Source: Aphidius gifuensis
Taxonomy: Eukaryota > Arthropoda > Insecta > Hymenoptera > Braconidae
DNA length: 64,000 nt
Direction: 5' to 3'
NCBI RefSeq assembly: GCF_014905175.1
Contig: NC_057793.1
Span: 16,952,173-17,016,172, forward strand
Position numbers and translations under genes: made by a program. Every line of letters starts with the position of its first letter. The stretch's first letter is position 1. This document shows positions 22,069 through 33,986 of the stretch, one piece after another. A model generated the notes under the pieces. That model had not been told where the DNA came from, ran no database searches, and worked only from the letters and a program-made list of their open reading frames with translations.

Positions 22069-23460
22069 TTTTTAATTATTTTATTATTTAAATATATATA
22101 TTGTAACTGATTTTTCCACCGATAAAGTAGAAGCCTCAGTTACTATGGGATCAACGAGGATTTCTCACCATCCTCCTCTCTTACCGCCAGGAGGGAGCCA
22201 GCTGGTGTATAACGGCAACCAACGGACCGTGGGGTAATTTCGGGAGCAATGGCCGCCGACGGCCATTTCGGTAGCGACTAGTTCAGTAAGAAAATGGTAG
22301 AGGGGCGCGGTCGACCATATTAGTTCCAAAACGTCACTCTGGCACCATTACTAAAATGTATACGATTTCTAGTATTGGCCGGGAGCGTAATAACCTCACC
22401 CCGCGGCGGCGGTTATTACCGGGATCATTAACTTTGGTTTAACTCACTCGCACAACCTGAGTCAATACGAGAACGAGGATATTCGTACCTCACAGGCTTC
22501 ACCGAATATCCTCCTATTGCCTGCTCACTCTAGTGCACCAAGTAGTCGAACATAAAGTCCATCCGCAGCCACGCTGGTCTTACGCCGGACCACTCTATGC
22601 ATTTGGCTACTCGATTATAGGTTACTCTGACAGTAAGTAACCACACTAGAGCGAAAGAGCGAGTGATATACAACGTCCTACCTATACAGCGTAGCGACAT
22701 CGTAAATCACCCCCGAGAGCATGCACCACGCATCGGGAGCTTGGTTGGACTCATCAGTGACATCAACTAGTTCCATCCTAGGACCCAGTCGACGTCATCG
22801 TCTAAGTCGGCTAACTCCACCAAGGAGTCATGCCAGCTTCACCAATGATATCAACTAGCTCCTCCATAGGAGCATGTCGACATCACCAAGTCACCAGCCA
22901 ACTCCACCAAGGAGTCAGCTAGCTTCATCGGAAGCCAACCACGGACTGTCACCAGTCCCGGTGCCATCAGCCAGCTCCGAGAGCCGGCCGACGACTGGCA
23001 GTGAGATGCCAGCGATCACCAGTTTTATGGACTCTCTATCCTCACTCCCGTTTGACCCACTCCATACGACCATCTGTGCGCACACCTCGATGCGACTCTC
23101 CGGTGGGAGTGTCGAAGTAGGGGATACGAATCTGTCGTAGCCAGGGTAGGAATCCGGATTATCCACTCATGGTGGATGTCTACCAAGTCAACACTGACAT
23201 TCAGGCGAAAATGGATGTCACTACCGAGGCCACTTACAAACCGGTGGTATTAATTAGCGTCTTAGTCGATAAAACCCCTCAGACCAGACCTCTAATTATT
23301 TTCGGGAGCGCGAGATCTGCCAAATCTCGTTACAATATATATATAAATTTAAATTTAAAAAAAATTTTAAATAAAAAATCTAAAAAATTATTAAAATACA
23401 AACAAAACAAAATAAATAACAATAACAAAACATATATATATTTAATATAATAATATTACC
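22069..23460 (-). repeat. 28S-proximal ITS2 with short direct and inverted repeats
   Basis: More GC-rich than the rest of ITS2. ACTCCACCAAGGAGT occurs at about 22816 and again near 22896; each can fold on itself. CTAGTTCCATCCTAGGAC and CTAGCTCCTCCATAGGAGC are related small palindromic units. A hairpin CGAGATCTGCCAAATCTCG lies near 23311-23330. These are probably folded spacer elements. Confidence 0.5.
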
Positions 23461-23522
23461 ACATTAACATAAGTTAAATACTATTGTCACGGTGCCATTT
23501 TCTTTGTATTATTTTTACATGA

Positions 23523-26500
23523 AGTCCTCATATCCTCTGATACCTTTTTTTCGAAACTTATAAAGAGGTGATTTTAAGGACTGTATTTGGGTAAGATCCG
23601 TGCATCGATAACATAGATTTGAAAAAAATTAAATATGATAGCACTTGCGTTTAATGTAAGAAGAATTCGAAAACAAAGTTCTGAACATGAATTTAATGAA
23701 GATAAAACACTATTTATATATCTTACATGATGTCCTCGAACCCCTCTATTATATTTTTTTATCTAGATTATGTTGGTCGTTTTAAAGGTTCTTCATAGAA
23801 CTTGATCGAACTAATGATAGAAAATAGAGTACAGAGTTATGACTGTTTGGAATACGTGTATAACATCATCTATTTCTACGAAGCGAACTGAAACCGAGAA
23901 AATCGAGAAAAAATGGAAAAATATCATAGGATGAAGAAAATATTAGAAGAAAAATTTTTGAACTTGCAATTAAAGAGTTCTGAAAGTAAACATACAATGC
24001 GCCATTTTTTAAGTCATACTTAACGATTGTATGAATTTCAGTTTGGGTTTCATGTTCCTAAAAGCACTAACGGAAAAAGTTTATGAATTGGTACGTTCCG
24101 TAGACACCAAAAAAAATTAAATAGAACTTGTAACAAAGACAACAGTCTTTCTCTAAATACCTACTGTCTAACAAATAGATTCAGTTATTGCTATCGAAAC
24201 GAATTCAGTTTCGGTTTTTCCGTAGGTATCTAAGAATTTCTGATGCTACTAAATCAAGGCGGTATCTCGTTGTTCAGGCTACTGGTGATCAATCATTTCT
24301 GAGATTCCGGAAAACCGGAAAAGATTGTCTCAGCTTTCCATGTTAAAAGAGTACAAAACGACCGTCTTTCCAGTCAACGCGTTTTTCGTCATATTTTGGT
24401 TTTATGTGATAGTCCTTATGATTCGATTCGTCCAATAAATTATTAAAACTATAACAAATTACAGTGTAGAAGAATGGCCTTATTTCAAGTTTAAAAGATT
24501 TATTTCATAATTTCCGGTATAGGCTGCAAGTCCTTAAAACCACCGTTCTGCGAATAAAAAACTTTCGTAGTATGGTTGTTTTGAGGACGTCTCAAAATTA
24601 CGTCGTTGATTTCGTTTTGATTGAAGTATGGTTTGAGATTATCAGAAAAGTTCTATGGAATTTCTGAACCCGCACGTTCCGCGTACACCAAGAAAGTTTG
24701 AGTAGAACTTGTTACATAGACAACGGTCTTTCTCTAAATAATTACTGTCTAACAAATAGTTTCATTTATTGTTATCGAAACGAATTAAGTTTTGGTTTTT
24801 CTGACGCTATCTAAGAATTTCTAATGCTACTAAATTAAGGCAGTATCTCGTTGTTCAGGCTACTGATTCAAGGTGATCAATTATTTCTGAGGTTCCGGAA
24901 AACCGGAAAAAATTGTCTCAACTTTCCATGTCGAAAAAATACAGAACGACCGTCTTCCCAGTCAACGCGTTTTTCGTCGGAGAATTTCCTTTTATTCTGG
25001 TCTCGTGTGATAGTCTTTAGGATTTGATTTGTCCAATAAATTTTCAATACTATAATAAATTTCAGTGTAAAACAATGGCCTTATTTCAAGTTTAAAATAT
25101 TTATTTTATACTTTCCGGTATAGGCTGCGAGTCCTCGAAACTACCGTTCTACGGATAAAAAACTTTCGTAGTATGGTGGTTTTGAGGACGTCTCAAAATT
25201 ACGTCGTTAATTCCGTTTTAATTCAAGTATGGTTTGAGATTATCAGAAAACTTCTATGAAATTTCCGAACCGGCACGTTCCGTGGACATCACGAAAAATT
25301 AAGTAGAACTTGTAACTAAGAAAACGGTCTTTCGCTAAATACCTACTGTCTAACACATAGTTTCAGTTTTTGCTATCGAAACGAATTCAGTTTCGGTTTT
25401 CCCGAAGGTATCTAAGAATTTCTAATGCTACTAAATCAAGGCGGAATTCAGAACGAACGTCTATCCAGTCAACGCGTTTTTCGTCGGAGAATTTTCTCTT
25501 ATATTTTGGTTTCATGTGAAAGTCCTTATGATTTGTTCGTCCAATAAATTATGAAGACTATAATAAATTCCAGTGTAAAGGAATGGCGTTATTTCGAGTT
25601 TGAAATATTTATTTTATAATTTCCGGTATAGACTGTAAGTCCTCAAAACCCCCGTTCTACGGATAAAAAACTTTCGTAGTATGGTGGTTTTGAGGACGTC
25701 TTAAAATTACGTCGTTAATTCCGTTTTGATTTAAGTATGGTTCGAGATTATCAGTAAGGTTCTATGAAATTCCCAGACCTGCACGTTCCGTGGACAGCAA
25801 GACAGTTTAAGTAGACCTTGTAAGAAAGAAAACGGACTTTCTCTAAAAACCTACTGTCTAACAAATAGATTCAGTTATTGCTATCGAAACGAATTCAGTT
25901 TCGGTTTTTCCATAGGTATCTAAGAATTTCTAATGCTACTAAATCAAGGCGGTATCTCGTTGTTCAGGCTACTGGTTCAAGGTGATCAATCATTTCTGAG
26001 GTTCCGGAAAACCGGAAAAAATTGTCTCAACTTTCCATGTCGAAAAAATACAGAACGACCGTCTTCCCAGTCAACGCGTTTTTCGTCGGAGAATTTCCTT
26101 TTATTCTGGTCTCGTGTGATAGTCTTTAGGATTTGATTTGTCCAATAAATTTTCAATACTATAATAAATTCCAGTGTAAAACAATGGCCTTATTTCAAGT
26201 TTAAAATATTTATTTTATACTTTCCGGTATAGGCTGCGAGTCCTCGAAACTACCGTTCTACGGATAAAAAACTTTCGTAGTATGGTGGTTTTGAGGACGT
26301 CTCAAAATTACGTCGTTAATTCCGTTTTAATTCAAGTATGGTTTGAGATTATCAGAAAACTTCTATGAAATTTCCGAACCGGCACGTTCCGTGGACATCA
26401 CGAAAAATTAAGTAGAACTTGTAACTAAGAAAACGGTCTTTCGCTAAATACCTACTGTCTAACACATAGTTTCAGTTATTGTTATCGAAACGAATTAAGT

Positions 26501-28035
26501 TCTGGTTTTTCCGACGGTATCTAAGAATTTCTAATGCTACTAAATTAAGGCAGTATCTCGTTGTTCAGGCTACTGATTCAAGGTGATCAATTATTTCTGA
26601 GGTTCCGGAAAACCGGAAAAAATTGTCTCAACTTTCCATGTCGAAAAAATACAGAACGACCGTCTTCCCAGTCAACGCGTTTTTCGTCGGAGAATTTCCT
26701 TATATTCTGGTCTCGTGTGATAGTCTTTAGGATTTGATTTGTCCAATAAATTTTCAAGACTATAATAAATTCCAGTGTAAAAGAATGGCCTTATTTCGAG
26801 TTTGAAATATTCATTTTATAATTTCCGGTATAGGCTGCAAGTCCTTAAAACCACCGTTCTACGACTAAAAAAATTTCGTAGTATGGTGGTTTTGAGGTCG
26901 TTTTGAAATTACGTCGTGAATTCCGTTCATATTTGAGTATCGTTTAAGATTATCAGAAAGGTTCTATGAAATTTCTAAACCTTTACGTTCTGTGGACACA
27001 AAGAAAACTTCAGTAGAACTCGTAACAAATTTTAGCATATGTTCTCGAAACAACCATTCTATAATTATAAAAATTGTATGTCACGGTGCTTTCGAGGACT
27101 TTCAACAATTATTTGATGAACAATTTTTTTTGTATTTTCCGAAAAAACTTGTTATCTCTCATAGATTACAGATATCCGTAAAGATTATTAAAAACGAGTA
27201 CACTCTATCTGCATATTCCTGTGCATTTTCTATTTTTACAGAATGTCCTCAAAACTGCCAATAGCTGGAGATACGAAATCCGTAAAATGGTGGTTTTGGG
27301 GACATTTAGATTAAAGTCGAATCGACAGTTATTATCCAGTCGACTGCAATTTCAACGATGAATTTTATGAAAAGGGAAGAATCTTATTGAGAACTGCCAG
27401 AAAATTCATATCGAAATTCATAAATTCGACTGTTTTATCGAATTGAGGTTCAACAAATTAAGTCCTCAAAACTGCCTCAGTGTGAAAAAAAAGGTAGTTA
27501 TTGGTGGTTTCGGGGACATGCAATATTAAAACAGATATAATTATGTTAAATGTTATTATAAAGCATAGTGATATTTTTTTTATACTGAAAATTCACTGAG
27601 AACATGTTTGTAGTTTGAATTGAATCGTAAAAATGCATTTAGCGCAGTAATCTTGCTTTTTTATCAAAAGTCCTTGAAAACTCTATTAGATCGAAAAATG
27701 ATGTTCTTGGAATGGAGGTTTCAGGGACACACGAAAAAATTCTTATTTTGGTCAATAATTGAATTTTTCCATCAAATCGATACTATTTATAGTTTGAGAT
27801 GGAATCAATTGAAGATAAATCGATCGTAATACCTACTTCACATTTCAATTTATGAAAATTATACCTGGTAAAATAAAAAGTCCTCAAAACCACCAAAGCA
27901 TATTTTTCAAATGGGGTTTTGAGGACCGTCCTCAAAACCACCGTTAACTGAGATGTTGTTTTGGGGACCGTCCTCAAAACCACCAAATGTCCTCAAAACC
28001 ACCATTGTATATATGAAGTAGTCCTCGAAACCACC
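23523..28035 (-). repeat. Family of ~59-nt hairpins with arms GTCCTCAAAACCACC / GGTGGTTTTGAGGAC
   Basis: Clear copies: 24530-24588, 25131-25189, 25639-25697, 26240-26298, 26841-26899, 27040-27092, 27244-27303, 27462-27517, 27670-27728, then alternating arms at 27880-28035; weaker ones near 23523-23583 and 23731-23793. In the copy at 25131 the two arms pair over about 23 positions with a loop of about 13. Five copies ride in the tandem repeat, the others lie outside it and differ in sequence, yet keep pairing and length. Confidence 0.8.
24231..27003 (-). repeat. ~600-bp tandem repeat array in ITS2 (five units)
   Basis: The landmark TAAGAATTTCT(A)ATGCTACTAAAT starts at 24231, 24812, 25413, 25921 and 26522, giving periods of 581, 601, 508 and 601 bases. 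The 508-base unit lacks about 90 bases after AAATCAAGGCGG. The units are very similar but not identical. Each holds one copy of the 59-nt hairpin. Confidence 0.85.
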
Positions 28036-28062
28036 ACTGTATGTATATATTTATATTTATTA

Positions 28063-28110
28063 TTATTTATATTAAATTTAAAAAAAAATTTAATATAAAT
28101 AAATAATATA
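28063..28110. repeat. AT palindrome at the 5.8S-proximal end of ITS2
   Basis: TATTTATATTAAATTT is followed after an A run by its inverted copy AATATAAATA. A simple strong hairpin; no function assigned. Confidence 0.4.
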
Positions 28111-28192
28111 ATTTAAAATGACGTAATAAATACGAACATTCATTTATCGCTAGTACATATATATATATATATGTAAGCAGTTTTTTGTATAA

Positions 28193-28351
28193 TAAACGAC
28201 CCTCAGCTAGGTGTGGTCCGGGAATTGGATCCGTGGACCGCAATGTGCGTTCAAAATGTCGATGTTCATGTGTCCTGCAGTTTACAAGTTGTCACGCAAT
28301 TAGCTGCGTTCTTCATCGACCCACGAGCCAAGTGATCCACCGTTCAGGGTA
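28193..28351 (-). rRNA. 5.8S rRNA (diverged copy)
   Basis: Minus strand from 28351 reads ACCCTGAACGGTGGATCAC, TTGGCTCGTGGGTCGATG, AAGAACGCAGCTAATTGCG, ACATGAACATCGACATTTT, GCGGTCCACGGATCC and ends GAGGGTCGTTTA. That is a complete 5.8S of about 159 nt. It differs from the usual insect sequence at a few conserved places (for example GCGTGACAACTTGTAAAC in place of GCG-C-GTCGACTTGTGAAC, TTTTGAACGC for TTTCGAACGC, CACACCTAGC for CACGCCTGGC), largely CpG to TpG/CpA changes as in an inactive repeat. Confidence 0.93.
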
Positions 28352-28678
28352 GTAATTAGTTTTTTTATTAAAATATATATAGAATATATTATAATAAAAT
28401 TTTTTATTTAAACAAATGCACGCAAATCAAGAATATATATATATAAAAAATCTTTGACAAAAAATTATATATATATTACAAGACGTTACGAAGCATCTTT
28501 TTCAGCATATATAAATATATACGTCATCAAAAAACACAACGAATGGCTGAAGTATTACAGTAGTCAAACCAACAGCAAGACTTAATAAAAGTTTCTATTT
28601 AAATATTTCGTTGAATAATATAGACAACAATATTATATTATATATATATTTTTTTTTAATAAAAAAAAAAAATATATA
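28352..28678 (-). other. Partial internal transcribed spacer 1 (ITS1)
   Basis: AT-rich sequence upstream of 5.8S on the minus strand. It is cut at 28679 by an LTR. The 18S gene that should follow is not found anywhere to the right in the window. Confidence 0.75.
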
Positions 28679-29706
28679 TTGTTACGTACCAGGTTGATTT
28701 AATTAAATTAGTCTATGAAATAACAAAAGAAAAGAAGAATATTTAACTTGAAAAATAATAATATAATTTATTAGGACTAATTTAATTCAATAAACTTGGT
28801 ATTTAACATTTTTTTTTAAATCCTCGTATTTTGTTATTCCCTACAGGGTAACGGGTTAGGAGGGAATGTGTAAATTTTGTAGATTCTACCTTGTTTATTG
28901 TTATTTATCCAAAAGTAATTTGTTGAGAGCGTGTCAAATCGGATGGTCGCCTGATGATGTTGAAACTTTCAAATAATCCCATAGGTAACACAACTCGTAG
29001 CACAGAAAACAACACCCCGGAGAAATTCACAGTAAATGTTAGGATTTAGAATGGGTATTTTTTTTGTAGGAATAATTATTTTACACAGTTATTTCATTAA
29101 ATTTTTTTATGCACTGATAATATATTATACGTTATTTATTAACTTTCTCAATAGGATTAAATTTATTTTGTTATAAGATTTTATCAATTGGAATGATCAA
29201 CAATTTATTATAAATTTATGAAATATTACTAAGTATTTGTTTGAATTTAAATTGATTTAAAATTTTAATTAAATGTTGTTCGGATTAAAGTCATCGCGAG
29301 AGTGACGCTCCTTAAAATTAAAAATAAAATTATTCCCATAAAATTAAATTATTGGGTAGGGATGAAAAGTGGTGCCATTTCTTGAACCAATCAGATACAA
29401 TGGTTCCCATAGTAGTCAGCATATTCAATATTGTTTAAACAATTTAATAAATAATTATCTAGCAACTTCAACGGATGTGGCGTCTCGCGTTGCAGAGGTG
29501 ACTTTGAAAACTGCTTACCAAAATTAATATAAAAAAAGAAAAAAAATAAATTGTTTTATAAAAATGCAAAATTTGAATTTAATTCCGTGTGAAAATAAAA
29601 AAAAATAAAAAAAAGAAAAATTTTATTGCTTGCTCGACATCCGTAAAATTTATTAAATTATTATTTATTATCGATTATTAATTATTATTTATACCAAAAC
29701 GTAACA
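28679..29706 (-). repeat. 3' LTR of the glycoprotein-bearing Gypsy element
   Basis: On the plus strand it starts TGTTACGTACC and ends CGTAACA, perfect 7-base inverted ends TGTTACG...CGTAACA. Its first 176 bases are repeated at 60210-60385 with few differences. A polypurine tract on the minus strand adjoins the inner end. Length 1028 bp. Confidence 0.8.
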
Positions 29707-29718
29707 ATTCCTTCCCAC
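29707..29718 (-). other. Polypurine tract of the Gypsy element
   Basis: Minus strand GTGGGAAGGAAT immediately before TGTTACG of the LTR, the standard position for plus-strand priming. Confidence 0.75.
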
Positions 29719-31014
29719 AAAAGGTCGTTGTCTGTCTGTTGAACGACAGCAACGAATTATAAAAAAAATTCTAATTGTTACTAGCCGTTACAGTGGTTTT
29801 ATCTTATTATTAATTCCCCATTTAACATTGTAAAATAAAAACAAATTTTAATCGTACTGAAAAATTATTCTAACAATAATAAAAAAAATTCTACTCGAGA
29901 CCTCTTACGGGTGAGCGTCGGCTAGGCTTACTCCGTGCGAGTCGACTTGACCTATATAATTTCCTGTGACAGTGTGAAGGTGTTGGAATCTCGTCATTAT
30001 TTTTTTTAATTAACCTTGAGAGTTATATTTAATGTGTACCATAATTTTTTGTTGTTGCTCTTTTTTTTTGTTTAAAGTTTATTTATTTTGGTGATGATTT
30101 AGTTGTTGAAAAAAAAAAATTTTGTTATTATATTCCTCCCAAGGTTTTTCAGTGATGTAAAAAAAAATGAGAGATTACAAAAAAAAATTTTATTATTGGT
30201 TCTTTTGTTTATATTGTTTTTTTTTTTGATTTTATTATTATTATTTTTTTGTTTTATATCAGAAATATATTTTTTTGTCGTTAACCCACGCGGAATTTAC
30301 CTAGCATCGACGCGCGCGTAAGAGATCTCTTACAGTATTGTAAACTAATCCCCCTTTTTTTTTATTATTTTTTTTTTATAATTTTTTTGTTTGTTAATTT
30401 TTGTTTTATATTTTACTTATTTTTTTGTTTTTATAAATTTTTTTGTTATTATTTCCTAAATTATTTAGTAAAACTTTAATTTGAATTTATTTTATTACAA
30501 TAATATTTATTACTCCCTAAAATTTAGGGCACGATTTATTTGTATTTTTCCCAAACTAATTTATGTTTTATTTTTTTTTTTTTATTCTAAAAATGTTAAA
30601 ATATAATTATTTATTATTCCCCTTTATAATATATGAATGTATATAAAAACAAGTTTCAATTATTGGTATTTTTTTGTTTTTTTTTTTTTTATTTTTTTTG
30701 TATTTTTTTATAAATTTTTTGTTTTTTTTTTGTTCATTATTATTATAGATTTTAGTTGTAATTACCCTTTTATTATTTATTATATTATTTTTCTGGCATG
30801 AAAATTCTTTATCCCCTTAGAGAAGTAAAAAAGAAAATTTTATATTTTATCTTGATTACCCCAAAAGAAAATTTTGTAAAAGAGATTGATTTTTATTCTA
30901 ACCATACGTCGACTATATACGTAAAAAAAAAGAATATATGAAAAGAATTTAAATTTTGAATGTAAAATATTTTAGAGAGAGAAAAAAAAAATATTATTAA
31001 ATTATTATCTTATT
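29719..31014 (-). other. Long T-rich 3' non-coding part of the Gypsy element
   Basis: About 1.3 kb with many T runs on the plus strand and no gene recognised. It holds an exact 16-base palindrome GTAAGAGATCTCTTAC at 30318-30333 and a similar CTCTTAC near 29901. It separates the LRR-like ORF from the LTR. Confidence 0.5.
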
Positions 31015-31758
31015 TTAGCTTTCTTCTTCTACGGTGACGAATTCCAGGTCGAACAGTGAGACAAACTTTGTCCTTGAATGTTTGTCTGAGATGATCGTCA
31101 CCCGTCGCTGTGTTTCTTCCAAGATCCGAACCAACTCATCCATTGCTTGCCACGACAAAAACAACTCCTCAATCCCAAGGACTGTCAATTTTTCGGTTGC
31201 ATGGGCAAACTCCAGCAACCCTATTTCGGTTACCTTTGTTTTACCAATGTCAATTTCTTCAAGTTCGGTGCATTCGTGTAATATATTGTCGTCGACACAA
31301 TCAAGTTTATACATAATTAACTTGCGTAAAGACGGCATTAAAGTAGTAAGCATTACTGCTTCTCTTCGTAAATTCGCATTTGCACTTATATTTAACACTT
31401 CCAATTTGATCAAGGAATTTGCAATTAAAATTAATTGTTCTGAGGTCAGTCCACATGAACTGGCTTGAATCTCTGTTAAATTCACACATCTTATTAATGC
31501 CGGAATTATTCTTTCCTGACTCACTATCACTGATAATTTTATTTTTTTTAGAATTTCACTATTAACCCTTATTAACTTGCTGAATTGCTTGTCACTTAGA
31601 TCCATGTCTCTCACTATTATTTCTTTTTTATGTAACAATTCACTTCCATTTTTATCTAGTTCATCATTTGCTAAAATAAACTCCACTTTTTCTGCTAACG
31701 TTAGGTATTTACAAATCTTTTCCAATGAGTCTAAATCCAAGCCTTTGTTAGCATTCAT
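31015..31758 (-). CDS. F-box/leucine-rich-repeat-like protein, intact ORF inside the retroelement
   Basis: An uninterrupted 247-codon ORF. The N-terminal segment LDSLEKICKYLTLAEKVEFIL looks like a weak F-box (residues ~8-30). From about residue 85 on, leucine-rich repeats of the ribonuclease-inhibitor/FBXL type are visible (LTEIQASSCGLTSEQLILIA, LIKLEVLNISANANL, LRKLIMYKLDCV, LEEIDIGKTKVTEIGLLEF). Such proteins usually pick substrates for SCF ubiquitin ligases. It is intronless and on the same strand as the element, between its unknown ORF and the LTR, suggesting capture of a cellular cDNA. It is one of the few genes here without a lesion. A TATA-like sequence lies 450 bases upstream. Confidence 0.65.
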   Translation of the reverse strand: MNANKGLDLDSLEKICKYLTLAEKVEFILANDELDKNGSELLHKKEIIVRDMDLSDKQFSKLIRVNSEILKKIKLSVIVSQERIIPALIRCVNLTEIQASSCGLTSEQLILIANSLIKLEVLNISANANLRREAVMLTTLMPSLRKLIMYKLDCVDDNILHECTELEEIDIGKTKVTEIGLLEFAHATEKLTVLGIEELFLSWQAMDELVRILEETQRRVTIISDKHSRTKFVSLFDLEFVTVEEES

Positions 31759-32623
31759 GTTGTTTTGTCAATAATAAAAACATATATTTTTTTATATATA
31801 AAAAAAATTGTTTTACCACTATTTTTTTGTGTTGAATGAATTTTAAATACTAGTTTTTTTTTGTATATAGAGCATGTATTCACAGCGGTCAACGCCGAAT
31901 CTGTGACTAACATTTTTTGTTTGAGAGTTGTATCCGGTGTTACAAAGTATAACAAAGTATACCATTATAATTTGTGTCTTTGTTTTTCATATTTCATTAT
32001 CCCATTCATTATTTTTTGTCATTTTCTAAATTAAATATTATTTTCTTCTTCTCCTCTTCGCGCTGTGATTCTCCTGGCTCGCTGCGTCCCTCCCGACTCC
32101 GCTTGTAGTACTCTCCTCTCCAGCTGATCACGAGTGTGTAGTCTAAGTTGTTTCCCCTTGATTTCTTCTTGCCGTCGGCCCAAGGTTTCTTGATGCTCCA
32201 GTCAAGCTGTATATATATAGCGTGTGGCGCCGTTGCCATTTACCTCTATATACAGTGTGACTCGTTGCTGGTAGATTTTCGCCCATGTTATGTTTATATT
32301 GTATTGTGTATGATGTAGTGTGTACTAACTTGTGTGTACTAACTTGTTATTGTTTTTTTTTGTTTATTAATTTTTTGTGTAGGATTCAGGGTAAAAAAAA
32401 AAATATATCGTTGAAGGAGGATATTATATAAGGAAGATAAAGGATCGCTTTCTAACCCATTATTTCACCCTCTTTATTTTTTTGAATTTACCTTATTTAT
32501 TATATATAAAAAAATTTTATTATTATTAATTATTTTATTTTTCCCCAAAAAAAATTATTTATTTTTTTGTTTTAGGTGTTTTTTGTAAAAAAGAAAAATT
32601 TTATTTTATTTTGTATTTGTCTA
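31759..32623 (-). other. Region upstream of the LRR-like ORF, possible promoter
   Basis: No clear gene. At 32211-32220 the minus strand has CTATATATATA in a GC-richer context (ACACG...CAGCTTGACTGG), and G+C is higher between 32060 and 32240 than around. This could be a promoter and 5' leader of the LRR-like ORF. The 76-codon frame at 32239-32009 has no recognisable product. Confidence 0.35.
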
Positions 32624-33840
32624 TTAATTTTTCGGTATAGTTTGTTTATATTCATGCATGATTAACGCCGCTAAACTACGCGCCGCGAAAACCGACTCGG
32701 CTACACCTATAGTAGTTTCTTGACCAACGGTACACGATACAACAAATATTTTTTTACAGTATAATTTCAATGACTTTATGTAACTAGAAAATTTAGGTTG
32801 TATCTTAATTAATCTAACTGTGGTTTGATTTAAAGTCGTTAGTAATATTTCAAGCATTGATATAATCACTTTATTTACTACTTCATTAATGTCATTACCT
32901 GTACTTGTCGTTTCATATTTTCCTACCTTTAGTGTAATTATATTTTTATTATTATTGGCTAGGTTTTTTGTCTAAATATTGTCCCCATTTATATTAAATA
33001 TTAAATATGTGTTCATTCTTTTTGCAATAATTTCTAGTAAAACTAATTCATCTATTTCCCGGTCAATTAAATATTCTTTTAATTGTTTAATTCGTGTGTG
33101 ATAGTCGTTTGATGTCATGTGTTTATTTGTGTTAGTGATTATATTTGCTAGTCCAAGAGCTTCAATACGACTTTCGTGATTGTCAGTGACTGTCAAGTCC
33201 CGTAAGTCTTCTAACCCGATTTCATTGTCCGATTTTTCGTTAGCATACTGAGCGGCCTCAGCGACTAAATGTAACAGTTTCTTTTCTTGATTAATGATTG
33301 CGCAGTAATTTTTCTTGTCGAAATTTTTATTTTGTGTGTTGTCCATAAGTGCCATTGTATCGTTGTATAATTGTTGTTCACAATATGTGTTGTGTAGCAT
33401 GAATTCAATTACTGAGTATATATCGGAAAGTGTTTGATTATTTTCTGATTTATTCCCTCGTTTTGTTCCGTGTGAGAAAGTAAATTATTGTCTAGAAAAT
33501 ATTTAACGTCTTCCAAAATATCAAAATACTTTTCGCGGTTTATTTGATTGTCCCCATTTATATTTAATTCATTTATAAAGTCATTTTTTATTGTCATTAT
33601 TATTTGTCTATCATCAATTAAAAAATTTAAATGTGTTATTTGTTTATTACTGTATATTTTATAGTTACTAGTTTCATATAATTTATTATTTGATAGAATT
33701 TCTGGTGAAATTTTTCGAATAATTTTGTCCCCCATAAAAATTTTATTAGTAAAAATTGCGTTTAAAATTTCCTGTTGTTGGTTGTAATGTAGTGTGTTGT
33801 GATGATTAAATATTTGTTTGTTCAATTTATTAGTATACAT
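32624..33840 (-). pseudogene. Unknown ORF downstream of the glycoprotein gene (two frameshifts)
   Basis: Three consecutive minus-strand frames, 33840-33409, 33400-32972 and 32869-32624, appear to be one gene of about 400 codons with frameshifts near 33405 and 32920. The first part is Asn/Ile/Lys rich; the second has a helical EIGLEDLRDLTVTDNHESRIEALGLAN segment; the third is more conserved-looking, with hydrophobic stretches. No family recognised. Its place after the glycoprotein suggests an accessory gene of the element. Confidence 0.45.
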
Positions 33841-33986
33841 GTTGTAGTGTTAAATGGTAAAAAAAAATATCTCAGTCCAATTAATATGTCTGTCCAAATT
33901 AAATTAATTTTATCTATTTTATCTGTAAAAAAAAAGAATAATATCGCGTGAATTTTAATTGAATAATAATAAAATTTTTTTGTGTA

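Larger units (their letters stand above)
22069..28192 (-). other. Internal transcribed spacer 2 (ITS2), 6.1 kb
   Basis: The interval lies exactly between the 3' end of 5.8S and the 5' end of 28S on the same strand, so it is ITS2 by position. Insect ITS2 is usually well under 2 kb; this one is expanded by tandem repeats (24231-27003) and hairpins. No protein gene is recognised in it. Confidence 0.85.

Noticed and set aside
22874..23450. Open frames in the GC-richer part of ITS2
   Set aside because: Located between 5.8S and 28S and built of short inverted repeats; no protein family recognised.
27880..28035. Regularly repeated GTCCTCAAAACCACC taken as a CRISPR array
   Set aside because: Spacing is irregular, arms alternate in direction, and the context is a eukaryotic rDNA spacer with no cas genes.
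32009..32239. 76-codon minus-strand ORF starting MATAPHAIYIQLDW
   Set aside because: No family seen, Lys/Glu-rich tail from simple sequence; more likely leader or promoter DNA of the LRR-like ORF.
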